Assembly (NCBI GenBank): GCA_015064205.1
Contig: SVSR01000021.1
Location: 1-34,786, forward strand
Reading direction: 5' to 3'
DNA length: 34,786 nucleotides
Source: Oscillospiraceae bacterium
GTDB lineage: Bacteria > Bacillota > Clostridia > Oscillospirales > CAG-272
The notes under the pieces were generated by a model. It was not told the DNA's origin. It was given only the letters and a program-made list of their open reading frames with translations, and did not search any database. Made by a program: the position numbers and the translations under genes. Positions 7,598 to 14,805 of this stretch are shown here, piece by piece (position 1 is the stretch's first letter; each line of letters begins with the position of its first letter).

Positions 7598-9301
7598 TTA
7601 AATCTTTTCAGTCGGTTTTATGCAGATAAGCGTAAATGCTGTTTTTAGCACGTGATTAACTGCATTTGTAAGATATATTCTCGTGTTCTTTACACTCTCA
7701 TCGTCTGCATTCAGTATCTGACAGGAGTGATAGAAGCGGTTAAACGCATTACAAACATCAAGAATGTAACGAGTTATTACCATGGGCTCATAATCGCTAA
7801 GAGCCGAGAGTATTTTCTCAGGGTACTTTGCAAGCACCTTTACAAGCTCGCGCTCCGTGTCGTCAGTAAATTCACCTGCGCCACCCGTAGAGGCAGCCTT
7901 GTTAAGTATGGAGCATGTACGAGCGTATGTGTACTGCGAGTAAGGACCCGTGTTACCCTCGAATGAGAGCGCGTCTTCCAAAACAAAGTTTATATCCTTG
8001 ATACGGCTGTTCGAAAGATAGTGGAATACGATAGCGCCAACACCAACTGCCTCCGCAACCTCGTCAGAATTTTCAAGATCGGGGTTCTTTTCCTTGATAA
8101 TACCGCGTACCTTGTCGATAGACATCGCAAAAAGGTCTTTTAAGAGTATTACGTTACCCGTACGTGTTGCAAGCTTTTCGCCGTTTATCGAAACCGTACC
8201 GTAAGGTACGTGTACAAGATCTTTTGCCCACTCATAGCACATAAGCTCAACGACCTTGAACCACTGAGCAAAGTGCAAGCTCTGACCTGCGGACGTTACG
8301 TAGATGCACTTGTCAAAGTTGTAATTGTCTTTTCTGTATTTTGCCGCTGAAATATCACGTGTGGGATAGAGTGTTGATCCGTCGCGCTTGAGTATCAGAC
8401 AAGGCGGCATGTTGAACTCTTCAAGATTAACAATAGATGCGCCGTCATCAAGTGTCATAAGCTTCTTCTCGCGCAGTTCTTCAACGATTGCAGGCATCTT
8501 GTCGGAGTAGAAGCTTTCGCCGTTATAGCTGTCAAACTCAATACCAAGCTGCTTGTAAGTCTTGCTGTATTCGGCAAGGCTTATTTCAATAAACCACTTC
8601 CAAAGCTTTATGTTTTCATCGTCAAAATGCTCAAGCTTGGTAAACTCTTCACGCGCCCTGTCATTGAGAGAAGCATCTTTTTCAGCTTCTTCATGAAATT
8701 TAACGTAGAGTGATACAAGCTCGTCAATTCCGCCGCGCTCAATAGTTTCATGATCGCCCCAGAGCCTGTAAGCAACGATAAGCTTACCAAACTGAGTACC
8801 CCAGTCGCCGAGGTGGTTTATACCAATACAATCATATCCTGCAAATTCGTGAAGCATCTTGAGCGAATGACCGATAACAGTCGTGCCAAGATGACCAATG
8901 TGGAATGGCTTTGCAACGTTCGGGGAAGAGTAGTCGAGAACGATCGTCTTGCCCGCGCCGAAATCAAATCTTCCGTAATTATCGCCAAGCATATTTATCT
9001 CAGAAAGTCTCTCTGAAAGATAAGAATCTGAAATAAACATGTTAAGATAACCGCCTGCAATATCCGTTTTTGCGATTTCAGGTATCTCAACACAATCCGC
9101 AAGCATCGCAGCAATCTGAGGGGGGGCAGCTCTGAGTGCCTTGCTCAACTTAAAGCAGGGAAAAGCAACATCTCCCATTGTACGGTCAGGTGGATACTCA
9201 AACATCTGTGCTATGCTGTCAGAGTCAAGTCCGTGCGCATCATTTTTTGCATCAAGCCGAGCAAGAATCGCTTCGGCAAGCTTGTTTTTTAATTTAAGCA
9301 T
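7598..9301 (-). CDS. argS: Arginyl-tRNA synthetase
   Basis: Class I aminoacyl-tRNA synthetase charging tRNA-Arg. The N-terminal additional domain (about residues 1-110) that recognises the tRNA D-loop is present, then SSPNVAKPFHIGH with the HIGH motif at 134-137. The KMSKS-equivalent loop is KLATRTGN (376-383), a divergent form; this loop is known to be degenerate in many ArgRS. The C-terminal DALRA anticodon-binding domain ends near NHVLKTAFTLI. 567 aa is usual. Start supported by AAAGGA upstream. No T-box leader is visible; it appears to be read from the murE transcript, 35 nt upstream. Confidence 0.95.
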   Translation of the reverse strand: MLKLKNKLAEAILARLDAKNDAHGLDSDSIAQMFEYPPDRTMGDVAFPCFKLSKALRAAPPQIAAMLADCVEIPEIAKTDIAGGYLNMFISDSYLSERLSEINMLGDNYGRFDFGAGKTIVLDYSSPNVAKPFHIGHLGTTVIGHSLKMLHEFAGYDCIGINHLGDWGTQFGKLIVAYRLWGDHETIERGGIDELVSLYVKFHEEAEKDASLNDRAREEFTKLEHFDDENIKLWKWFIEISLAEYSKTYKQLGIEFDSYNGESFYSDKMPAIVEELREKKLMTLDDGASIVNLEEFNMPPCLILKRDGSTLYPTRDISAAKYRKDNYNFDKCIYVTSAGQSLHFAQWFKVVELMCYEWAKDLVHVPYGTVSINGEKLATRTGNVILLKDLFAMSIDKVRGIIKEKNPDLENSDEVAEAVGVGAIVFHYLSNSRIKDINFVLEDALSFEGNTGPYSQYTYARTCSILNKAASTGGAGEFTDDTERELVKVLAKYPEKILSALSDYEPMVITRYILDVCNAFNRFYHSCQILNADDESVKNTRIYLTNAVNHVLKTAFTLICIKPTEKI

Positions 9302-9336
9302 ATATAGTCCTTTCTTTTATAAATACATCAAACAGG

Positions 9337-10809
9337 TCACATTGTGCTCTTTGCCAAAAGAGCGGCTTCTTCAAGAACAATATCACGTTCATCGAAGAAT
9401 ACGTGTTTGCCTTCTATAAGCTGATATCTTTCGTGCCCTTTTCCGGCAAGTATTATAACGTCGCCGACGCACGCATTTCTGATAACGTATCTTATAGCTT
9501 CACCTCGGTCTGCAATAGTAACGTATGGAGTCGAGCTTTCTATAAAACTCTTCTCAATATCAGCAATTATCTTATTTGGATCTTCAAAATCAGGGTTGTC
9601 GCTTGTAATAACGCAAAAGTCAGCGCTTTTAGCGCATACGTCGCCAAGTTCCTTTCGCCTGAGCTCAGTTCTTGAACCCACTGAGCCGAATAATACGACA
9701 AGTCTTCGCGGTGAGTACCTTCTTACTGTATCAAGCAGATTTTGCATTGAAAAACCGTTGTGAGCATAGTCGATTATAACAACTGCGTTTTCAAGCGCGT
9801 CAATTATCTCAAATCTGCCGTCAACCGTTGATTTTTTCAGCGCTGATGAAATTATATCGTCGGATATTCCGAAACGTTTTGCACATGCGATAGCAGCAAG
9901 GGCGTTGTATACGTTGAATTTTCCCGGCATCTTGAGAGTTATCGGTATAACACCCGTAGCGCATATGGCTTCAAAGCTTATGCCAAGACAAGTGTCAGTC
10001 TTGTATTCTTTTATAAGTCCTGCAGTATAGTCTGCATGAGTGTCAATAGCATAGGTTAGGGAAGTACATTTTGAATTTTTTCTTATATCTGTATAGTGCT
10101 TGTCGTCAGCATTGAAAATACCGCATCTGCAGTTTTCAAAAAGCTTTGCCTTGCACTCAAGATAGTTTTGAAAATCAGGGTGCTCACCGTGTCCGATATG
10201 GTCTTTTGCAAGATTTGTGAACATACCTATATCAAAGGTTATTGAGTCAACACGGTGAGTGAGATAGGCCTGCGAGGAAACCTCGATTACACATACGTCA
10301 ACATTTGATTTAAGCATTTTATCAAAAGCTTTGAACAATTCAAAACTCTCGGGGGTAGTGTTAACAGTAGGCGTATGCTCGCCGTTAATATAAATACCGT
10401 TAGTGCCGATCGTGGCAGTGTTGTATCCGCCCTCGGTGAGTATATCGCGTGTAAGCTTTGTAACGGTGGTCTTTCCTTTTGTTCCCGTTATCCCGATAAG
10501 CTTAAGCCGCCTTTCGGGATGACGGAAGAACTCTGCGGATAAAAGCGGAAGCGCCGCACGAGTATCTTCAACTATAACAGTTAAACTGTCGTCAGGAAGG
10601 TTTAGATGACGCTGCGCTAAAAACACGCGGCAACCGCGCTCATAAGCGCTTTTTGCAAAGTCGTGTCCGTCAACAACGTACCCTTTAAGGCATACGAATA
10701 AAGAGCCTTCAGTCGCCTTTCGGGAATCGTACACAATATCACATATTTCATAGTCGTTTTCCGGCATGCTGACGTTGTCAAGTGCGGATAACAGTTTAGT
10801 CAGAAGCAT
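9337..10809 (-). CDS. murE: UDP-MurNAc-tripeptide synthetase (MurE-type Mur ligase), probably lysine- rather than DAP-adding
   Basis: Mur ligase that adds the third stem-peptide residue to UDP-MurNAc-L-Ala-D-Glu in the cytoplasm. With the start at 10809 (GGAG five bases upstream; 490 aa), the ATP loop GITGTKGKTT is at 106-115, TTPE at 151-154, the carbamylated Lys of the LECKAK segment near 220, DYAHNGFS near 348-355, and the amino-acid-recognition motif TSDNPD at 402-407. DAP-adding enzymes have DNPR; here the Arg is Asp, as expected if the substrate is not meso-DAP (L-Lys is the main alternative, L-Orn possible). A longer frame opening at 10866 would overlap the racemase gene and lacks family sequence, so I rejected it. 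Neighbours are a D-Asp ligase and racemase, which act on lysine-type stems. Confidence 0.85.
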   Translation of the reverse strand: MLLTKLLSALDNVSMPENDYEICDIVYDSRKATEGSLFVCLKGYVVDGHDFAKSAYERGCRVFLAQRHLNLPDDSLTVIVEDTRAALPLLSAEFFRHPERRLKLIGITGTKGKTTVTKLTRDILTEGGYNTATIGTNGIYINGEHTPTVNTTPESFELFKAFDKMLKSNVDVCVIEVSSQAYLTHRVDSITFDIGMFTNLAKDHIGHGEHPDFQNYLECKAKLFENCRCGIFNADDKHYTDIRKNSKCTSLTYAIDTHADYTAGLIKEYKTDTCLGISFEAICATGVIPITLKMPGKFNVYNALAAIACAKRFGISDDIISSALKKSTVDGRFEIIDALENAVVIIDYAHNGFSMQNLLDTVRRYSPRRLVVLFGSVGSRTELRRKELGDVCAKSADFCVITSDNPDFEDPNKIIADIEKSFIESSTPYVTIADRGEAIRYVIRNACVGDVIILAGKGHERYQLIEGKHVFFDERDIVLEEAALLAKSTM

Positions 10810-10835
10810 AATAACTCCGTGCCTGTTTTGGCTGA

Positions 10836-11561
10836 TTATATTTGCTCGCGGCAAACTTTGCCGCATTCGGTAACAGTTTTTCTTGCAAGTTTTTCAAGTG
10901 AGTCAACGTAGAAGTCATCTGTGGCTATAATATCAAAATTTTTCTTGATCAGAGCAAGCTCTGTGCAACCGAGTATAACACGGTTGCAGCCAAGTGTCTT
11001 CATTTTTGAAGCAATCTTTATAAACTTATCAATATCAGGCTCTTTACCGCGCTTTATATCGTCAAATATTATAGACGTGATAATATCCTGATCTTCTTTA
11101 TCGGGAGTAACGATTTCAACCTTTCCTCTGCCGTAGGACTTGTAAGTACCCGACTTGCACGTGCCCTCTGTTGCAAAGAGCGCCGCGCGTGTAACACCGA
11201 CATCACAAAGATGATTTATCGTTTCGGTAATAATGTTTAAAACGGGTATGCTTACGTTTTGAGAGATACCCTCATAAAAATAATGAGCGGTATTGCAGGG
11301 AATAGCAATAAGATTTGCACCGTACGCTTCAAGCTTTTTTGCTTCGTCTATCATCGCAGGCAGAGGATTATCATTGCTTTGACCAAGAATATAAGCAGAA
11401 CGGTCGGGTGTTGAAACACGGCTTGATATTACCATGTCAATGTGCTCCTGGTCGCATCCGGCAACAGTAAGCGCTGTCAGCAATTCATAAAAATATGCTG
11501 TGGCCATCGGTCCAAGTCCGCCAAGTATTCCAAGAAGCTTGGAGGTTTTGTTTTTGTTCAT
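10836..11561 (-). CDS. Aspartate racemase (Asp/Glu racemase superfamily)
   Basis: Cofactor-independent amino acid racemase, expected to make D-aspartate from L-aspartate. The opening KLLGILGGLGPMAT is typical of aspartate racemases. The two catalytic cysteines are Cys89 in IPCNTAH and Cys199 in LGCTEL. At 241 aa the length is normal. It lies between the D-aspartate ligase gene (13 nt upstream) and murE (26 nt downstream), the same kind of pairing seen for Racfm and Aslfm in Enterococcus faecium. Glutamate racemase is less likely from the N-terminal motif and the context. The ribosome binding site AAAGGAT overlaps the stop of the preceding gene. Confidence 0.87.
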   Translation of the reverse strand: MNKNKTSKLLGILGGLGPMATAYFYELLTALTVAGCDQEHIDMVISSRVSTPDRSAYILGQSNDNPLPAMIDEAKKLEAYGANLIAIPCNTAHYFYEGISQNVSIPVLNIITETINHLCDVGVTRAALFATEGTCKSGTYKSYGRGKVEIVTPDKEDQDIITSIIFDDIKRGKEPDIDKFIKIASKMKTLGCNRVILGCTELALIKKNFDIIATDDFYVDSLEKLARKTVTECGKVCREQI

Positions 11562-11574
11562 TTAAATAAATCCT

Positions 11575-12798
11575 TTATCTGTATTTTCTGAACTTTTTAA
11601 AATGATTGAATGTGTACGCAAGAGCATAAAACAGTCTTTTGGGATTGTTCTTCAAATCATATTTGTAGAAATATGAAGAAAACTCGCGCTTTGATTTAAC
11701 AAGCGCATGGATACGCTTTTTGATATCAGGGTGCTCGGTCAAGTACGAGTATATGATCTTCTTTGGAACAATATGCCAGAAAGCGTCCTTTCCGTAAATG
11801 ATATCCGAAAGTCCGCCGCCAAGGCAATCTTCGACTATGAGTTTAGCAATATTGCAACCTGATGCTGTAACATAGTAATTGCTTCTGCCTTGTCTGAGAT
11901 TTATCTCGAAAGCGCGGTATGTGTTGTCGCGCTCGTCAAATTTTATATCAAAGTTAGCAAATCCGCGGTATCCGATATCTTCAAGATACGTCTTGAAAGC
12001 GGCGCAAAGCTCTTCATTATCTTCTGTAAGTATTGCCGCGTGATTTCCGATAGCTTTGGGCGTGTGCTCCTCTAAAAGCACGTGACCGAGACACATCATT
12101 TTTACCTTTGAATTTTTGTCGCAATATGCCGTAAGAACTCTCATGCATGAATCCGCACCGGGAATAGTATCCTGAAGTATGATCTCGTCCGGATAACCTG
12201 ATGCAAAAATTTCATCAATTATCTTTTCTGCTTCTGTCGGTGTCTTTGCCCAATAAACTTTTTTCATACCGTCAAAAGGATACTTCCAATAAAGAATACT
12301 GCTTGACGGCTTTATAATAATAGGATAATCAAAACCAAGATTGTCGAGTATAGCTTTATCGTAATCGCTTGCAATTATCTTGGTGTTTGGATATAGTATT
12401 CCCGATTTGTCACATTCTTTGTAAAAATTAGCCTTACTTTGAAGCTTATGCCATAATTCTTCTTCTATATACGGCATTATATATTTTTCTTCAAGCGCAG
12501 ATTTGTTTTTTATAATAAGTCCGGCGTAATCATCGGTACAACCGATAAGAATAAGCTTTTTGTCTGTATGAGAACGTGCAAAATCAAGCAGAGTTTTAAC
12601 AAATACCTCGGGCTCATCAAAATCAGATACAGTTGTAAACTTGATGATCTTTGAGTGCTTGGTACAGCCTATCTCATATCTTCCGAATGCATATGCAACG
12701 GTGCCGTAAGCCTCGTGAAAAGCACGGGCAACGTTGTAGCAGTTCAAGTCAGCGCCTGCAATAACGAGTTCAAAATCATTTTTTGTAATTTCAGACAT
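11575..12798 (-). CDS. D-aspartate ligase (ATP-grasp, Aslfm-like), peptidoglycan cross-bridge
   Basis: ATP-grasp ligase resembling Aslfm of Enterococcus faecium, which joins D-Asp through its beta-carboxyl to the epsilon-amino group of the stem lysine on UDP-MurNAc-pentapeptide. Recognisable parts in the 407-aa product: an N-terminal LVIAGADLNCYNVARAF domain, the ATP-contacting KPSSS at 163-167, MRVLTAYCD near 219, MMCLGHVLLEEHTPKAIGN near 234-252, and the metal/ATP motif FEINLRQGRSN at 297-307. The similarity is judged from memory of Aslfm, not an alignment. Start chosen at 12798 (MSEITKNDF) because AAAGGAT sits just upstream; the frame is open back to 13023, but that part overlaps asnB and reads as non-protein sequence. 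Flanked by AsnB-type and racemase genes that fit the same pathway. Confidence 0.85.
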   Translation of the reverse strand: MSEITKNDFELVIAGADLNCYNVARAFHEAYGTVAYAFGRYEIGCTKHSKIIKFTTVSDFDEPEVFVKTLLDFARSHTDKKLILIGCTDDYAGLIIKNKSALEEKYIMPYIEEELWHKLQSKANFYKECDKSGILYPNTKIIASDYDKAILDNLGFDYPIIIKPSSSILYWKYPFDGMKKVYWAKTPTEAEKIIDEIFASGYPDEIILQDTIPGADSCMRVLTAYCDKNSKVKMMCLGHVLLEEHTPKAIGNHAAILTEDNEELCAAFKTYLEDIGYRGFANFDIKFDERDNTYRAFEINLRQGRSNYYVTASGCNIAKLIVEDCLGGGLSDIIYGKDAFWHIVPKKIIYSYLTEHPDIKKRIHALVKSKREFSSYFYKYDLKNNPKRLFYALAYTFNHFKKFRKYR

Positions 12799-12826
12799 TT
12801 GAATTATCCTTTCTGCAAACTGTACT

Positions 12827-14689
12827 TTATGCCTTTTTGCAGTTAACTTTTTCATCAATAAAGAAGCGCTTGTACCAAACAAGGAAAGTGAACACCGTCC
12901 ATATCTTTCTTCCCCTGTCGTGAGCACGGTCGGTATTGTTCTTGTGCTCGTTAAGCATAGCAACAAGCTTGTCTGTGTTAAAGAAAATACTTGCATATTC
13001 GCTGGTGAAATATTCTTTGACAATGTTATAATACTTGTCTTCTCTCAGCCAATAGCGTATCGGAACAGGAAAGCCTTTTTTCTCTCTGTCTGCCCATGCA
13101 TCGGGTAGAGTCTTGTTTGCGGCTTTTCTGAGAACGTACTTTGTGTTTTCAGGGGTTATCTTGTACTTGGCAGGGATTTTTGAAGCATGAGCAAGAACCT
13201 CTTTGTCTAAAAACGGAACACGAAGCTCAAGAGATGACGCCATGCTCATTTTGTCAGCTTTCAAGAGTATATCGCCGACAAGCCATAAATTCAAATCAAG
13301 ATACTGCTTTTTTGAAAGCTCGTCCAGACGGCTTACACGATCGTATACGGGAGCAGTAATTTCTTTAACACTCTTTCCGGACTTGTATTTATCACATAAA
13401 ATATCAACAGCTTCTTTTTCGTCAAATACATGAGCCTGTCCAATAAAATAATCTTCGGGTATGCCCGAATTTTTTATAATAAAATCATGGCCTTTAAAAT
13501 ATGAAAGTGCTTTTGCGCATTTTGCTAAAGTCCTGCGTATACAACCCGGTATGCGCTTGTATTTGCGAGCCAGAGCCCTTTCATTGTATTCTTCATAACC
13601 GGCATATATTTCATCAGCACCTTCGCCTGAAAGTACCACCGTAACGTGTTCGCTTGCAAGCCTTGCAAGAAAATATAGCGGTACAGAGGAAGGATTAGAT
13701 TGAGGTTCGTCCATGTGATACTGAATATCAGGGAAAGCATCAAAACACTCGTCTGCGGAGAGCAAACGCTTGTGATTTTCAATGCCAAGCTTGTCTGAAA
13801 GCTCAGCGGCATAGTCTGTCTCGTTGAATTTGTTAAAATCGAAACCGACAGAAAAAGTCTTGTTTGGCATAAGAGCCGCCGTAATATAGCTTGAATCAAC
13901 GCCGCCAGATAAAAACGAGCCAACCTTAACATCGCTTATCGAGTGAACTTTAACAGATTCACGCACAATATTATCAACTTCATCCACATATTCTTCAAAG
14001 GATTTTTCAATGCTTGTAAAATCAGTATCTGCATATCTTTCAATAGTTAGTTTCCCGTTTTCATAGGAGAAAGAGTGCGCCTGAGGAAGCTTATACACAC
14101 CCTTGAAAAAAGTCTCGGTGTCGGCAGAGTATTGGAAGGTCAGATACGGACGCAGAGCCTTTTCGTTAACGCTCATAACAAAATCGGGGTGTTCAAGAAA
14201 ACTCTTTATTTCAGAACCGAAAAGCAAATTACCATCGTCTAAAACGGTATAGTAGAATGGCTTGATACCGAACATGTCGCGTGCGCCGAAAAGGGAACTT
14301 GTTTCAATATCCCATATCGCAAATGCATACATACCGCGTAAACGTTTAACAATGTCGCGGCCAAAGTGACGGTAGCCTGCAAGTAACACCTCTGTGTCGC
14401 TCGTTGTGGAAAACGATGCGCCGTAGCCTTCAAGCTCATCACGTAACTCTCTGAAATTGTATATCTCACCGTTGAAAACTATAACAGAATTACCGTCAGC
14501 ACTCACCATAGGCTGATTGGCGTCGGGTCTAAGGTCAAGAATCGAAAGACGGCGAAAACCGAGCGTGATACCGTCTCCAAGATATGTGTTACCCATGTCA
14601 GGTCCACGGTGAATGATTCTCTCATTCATTCTCTTTATAATTTCTTCACGGCTTTCAAGAAAGCCTGTAAAACCGGCAAATCCGCACAT
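12827..14689 (-). CDS. asnB: Asparagine synthase (glutamine-hydrolysing) family, possible AsnH-like D-Asp amidating enzyme
   Basis: Two-domain amidotransferase. The N-terminal class II glutaminase domain starts with Met-Cys (MCGFAGF, nucleophile Cys2) and contains RGPDMG at 28-33 and FNGEIYN; the C-terminal synthetase domain has the PPi loop SGGVDSS at 261-267 and the LSGEGADEIYAGY segment. 620 aa is normal. A family member could make free L-asparagine, but its place directly before the D-Asp ligase suggests the role known for AsnH of Lactococcus lactis, which amidates D-Asp of the peptidoglycan cross-bridge to D-Asn. This function is inferred from context only. The start has AAAGGA upstream. 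The glutaminase site is intact, unlike that of CarA in this window. Confidence 0.85.
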   Translation of the reverse strand: MCGFAGFTGFLESREEIIKRMNERIIHRGPDMGNTYLGDGITLGFRRLSILDLRPDANQPMVSADGNSVIVFNGEIYNFRELRDELEGYGASFSTTSDTEVLLAGYRHFGRDIVKRLRGMYAFAIWDIETSSLFGARDMFGIKPFYYTVLDDGNLLFGSEIKSFLEHPDFVMSVNEKALRPYLTFQYSADTETFFKGVYKLPQAHSFSYENGKLTIERYADTDFTSIEKSFEEYVDEVDNIVRESVKVHSISDVKVGSFLSGGVDSSYITAALMPNKTFSVGFDFNKFNETDYAAELSDKLGIENHKRLLSADECFDAFPDIQYHMDEPQSNPSSVPLYFLARLASEHVTVVLSGEGADEIYAGYEEYNERALARKYKRIPGCIRRTLAKCAKALSYFKGHDFIIKNSGIPEDYFIGQAHVFDEKEAVDILCDKYKSGKSVKEITAPVYDRVSRLDELSKKQYLDLNLWLVGDILLKADKMSMASSLELRVPFLDKEVLAHASKIPAKYKITPENTKYVLRKAANKTLPDAWADREKKGFPVPIRYWLREDKYYNIVKEYFTSEYASIFFNTDKLVAMLNEHKNNTDRAHDRGRKIWTVFTFLVWYKRFFIDEKVNCKKA

Positions 14690-14735
14690 TATAGTAAAAT
14701 CCTTTCAAGAATATGAGGGGGATAAAACCGCTATA

Positions 14736-14756
14736 CCGGCGGACATAGTCCGCCGG
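14736..14756 (-). other. GC-rich hairpin in the gap between the glycyl radical enzyme gene and asnB
   Basis: A perfect 9-bp stem, CCGGCGGAC (14736-14744) with GTCCGCCGG (14748-14756), and a 3-nt loop lie in the only sizeable gap (14690-14805) of the minus-strand run. On the minus strand only a short GGTTTTA follows, so it is a weak terminator, a processing site or an mRNA stabiliser. A TACAAT hexamer on the minus strand nearby hints at a separate asnB promoter but has no convincing -35 box. Confidence 0.6.
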
Positions 14757-14805
14757 CGCAGTTATTGTAAATATAAATCAGTAAGCACAATTAAGCTCGA
14801 TGCAC

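Noticed and set aside
10810-10866. N-terminal extension of the MurE frame
   Set aside because: It would overlap the racemase gene, and GGAG before 10809 gives a better start.
12799-13023. N-terminal extension of the D-aspartate ligase frame
   Set aside because: It overlaps the asnB coding end, and the added residues look random; AAAGGAT before 12798 marks the real start.
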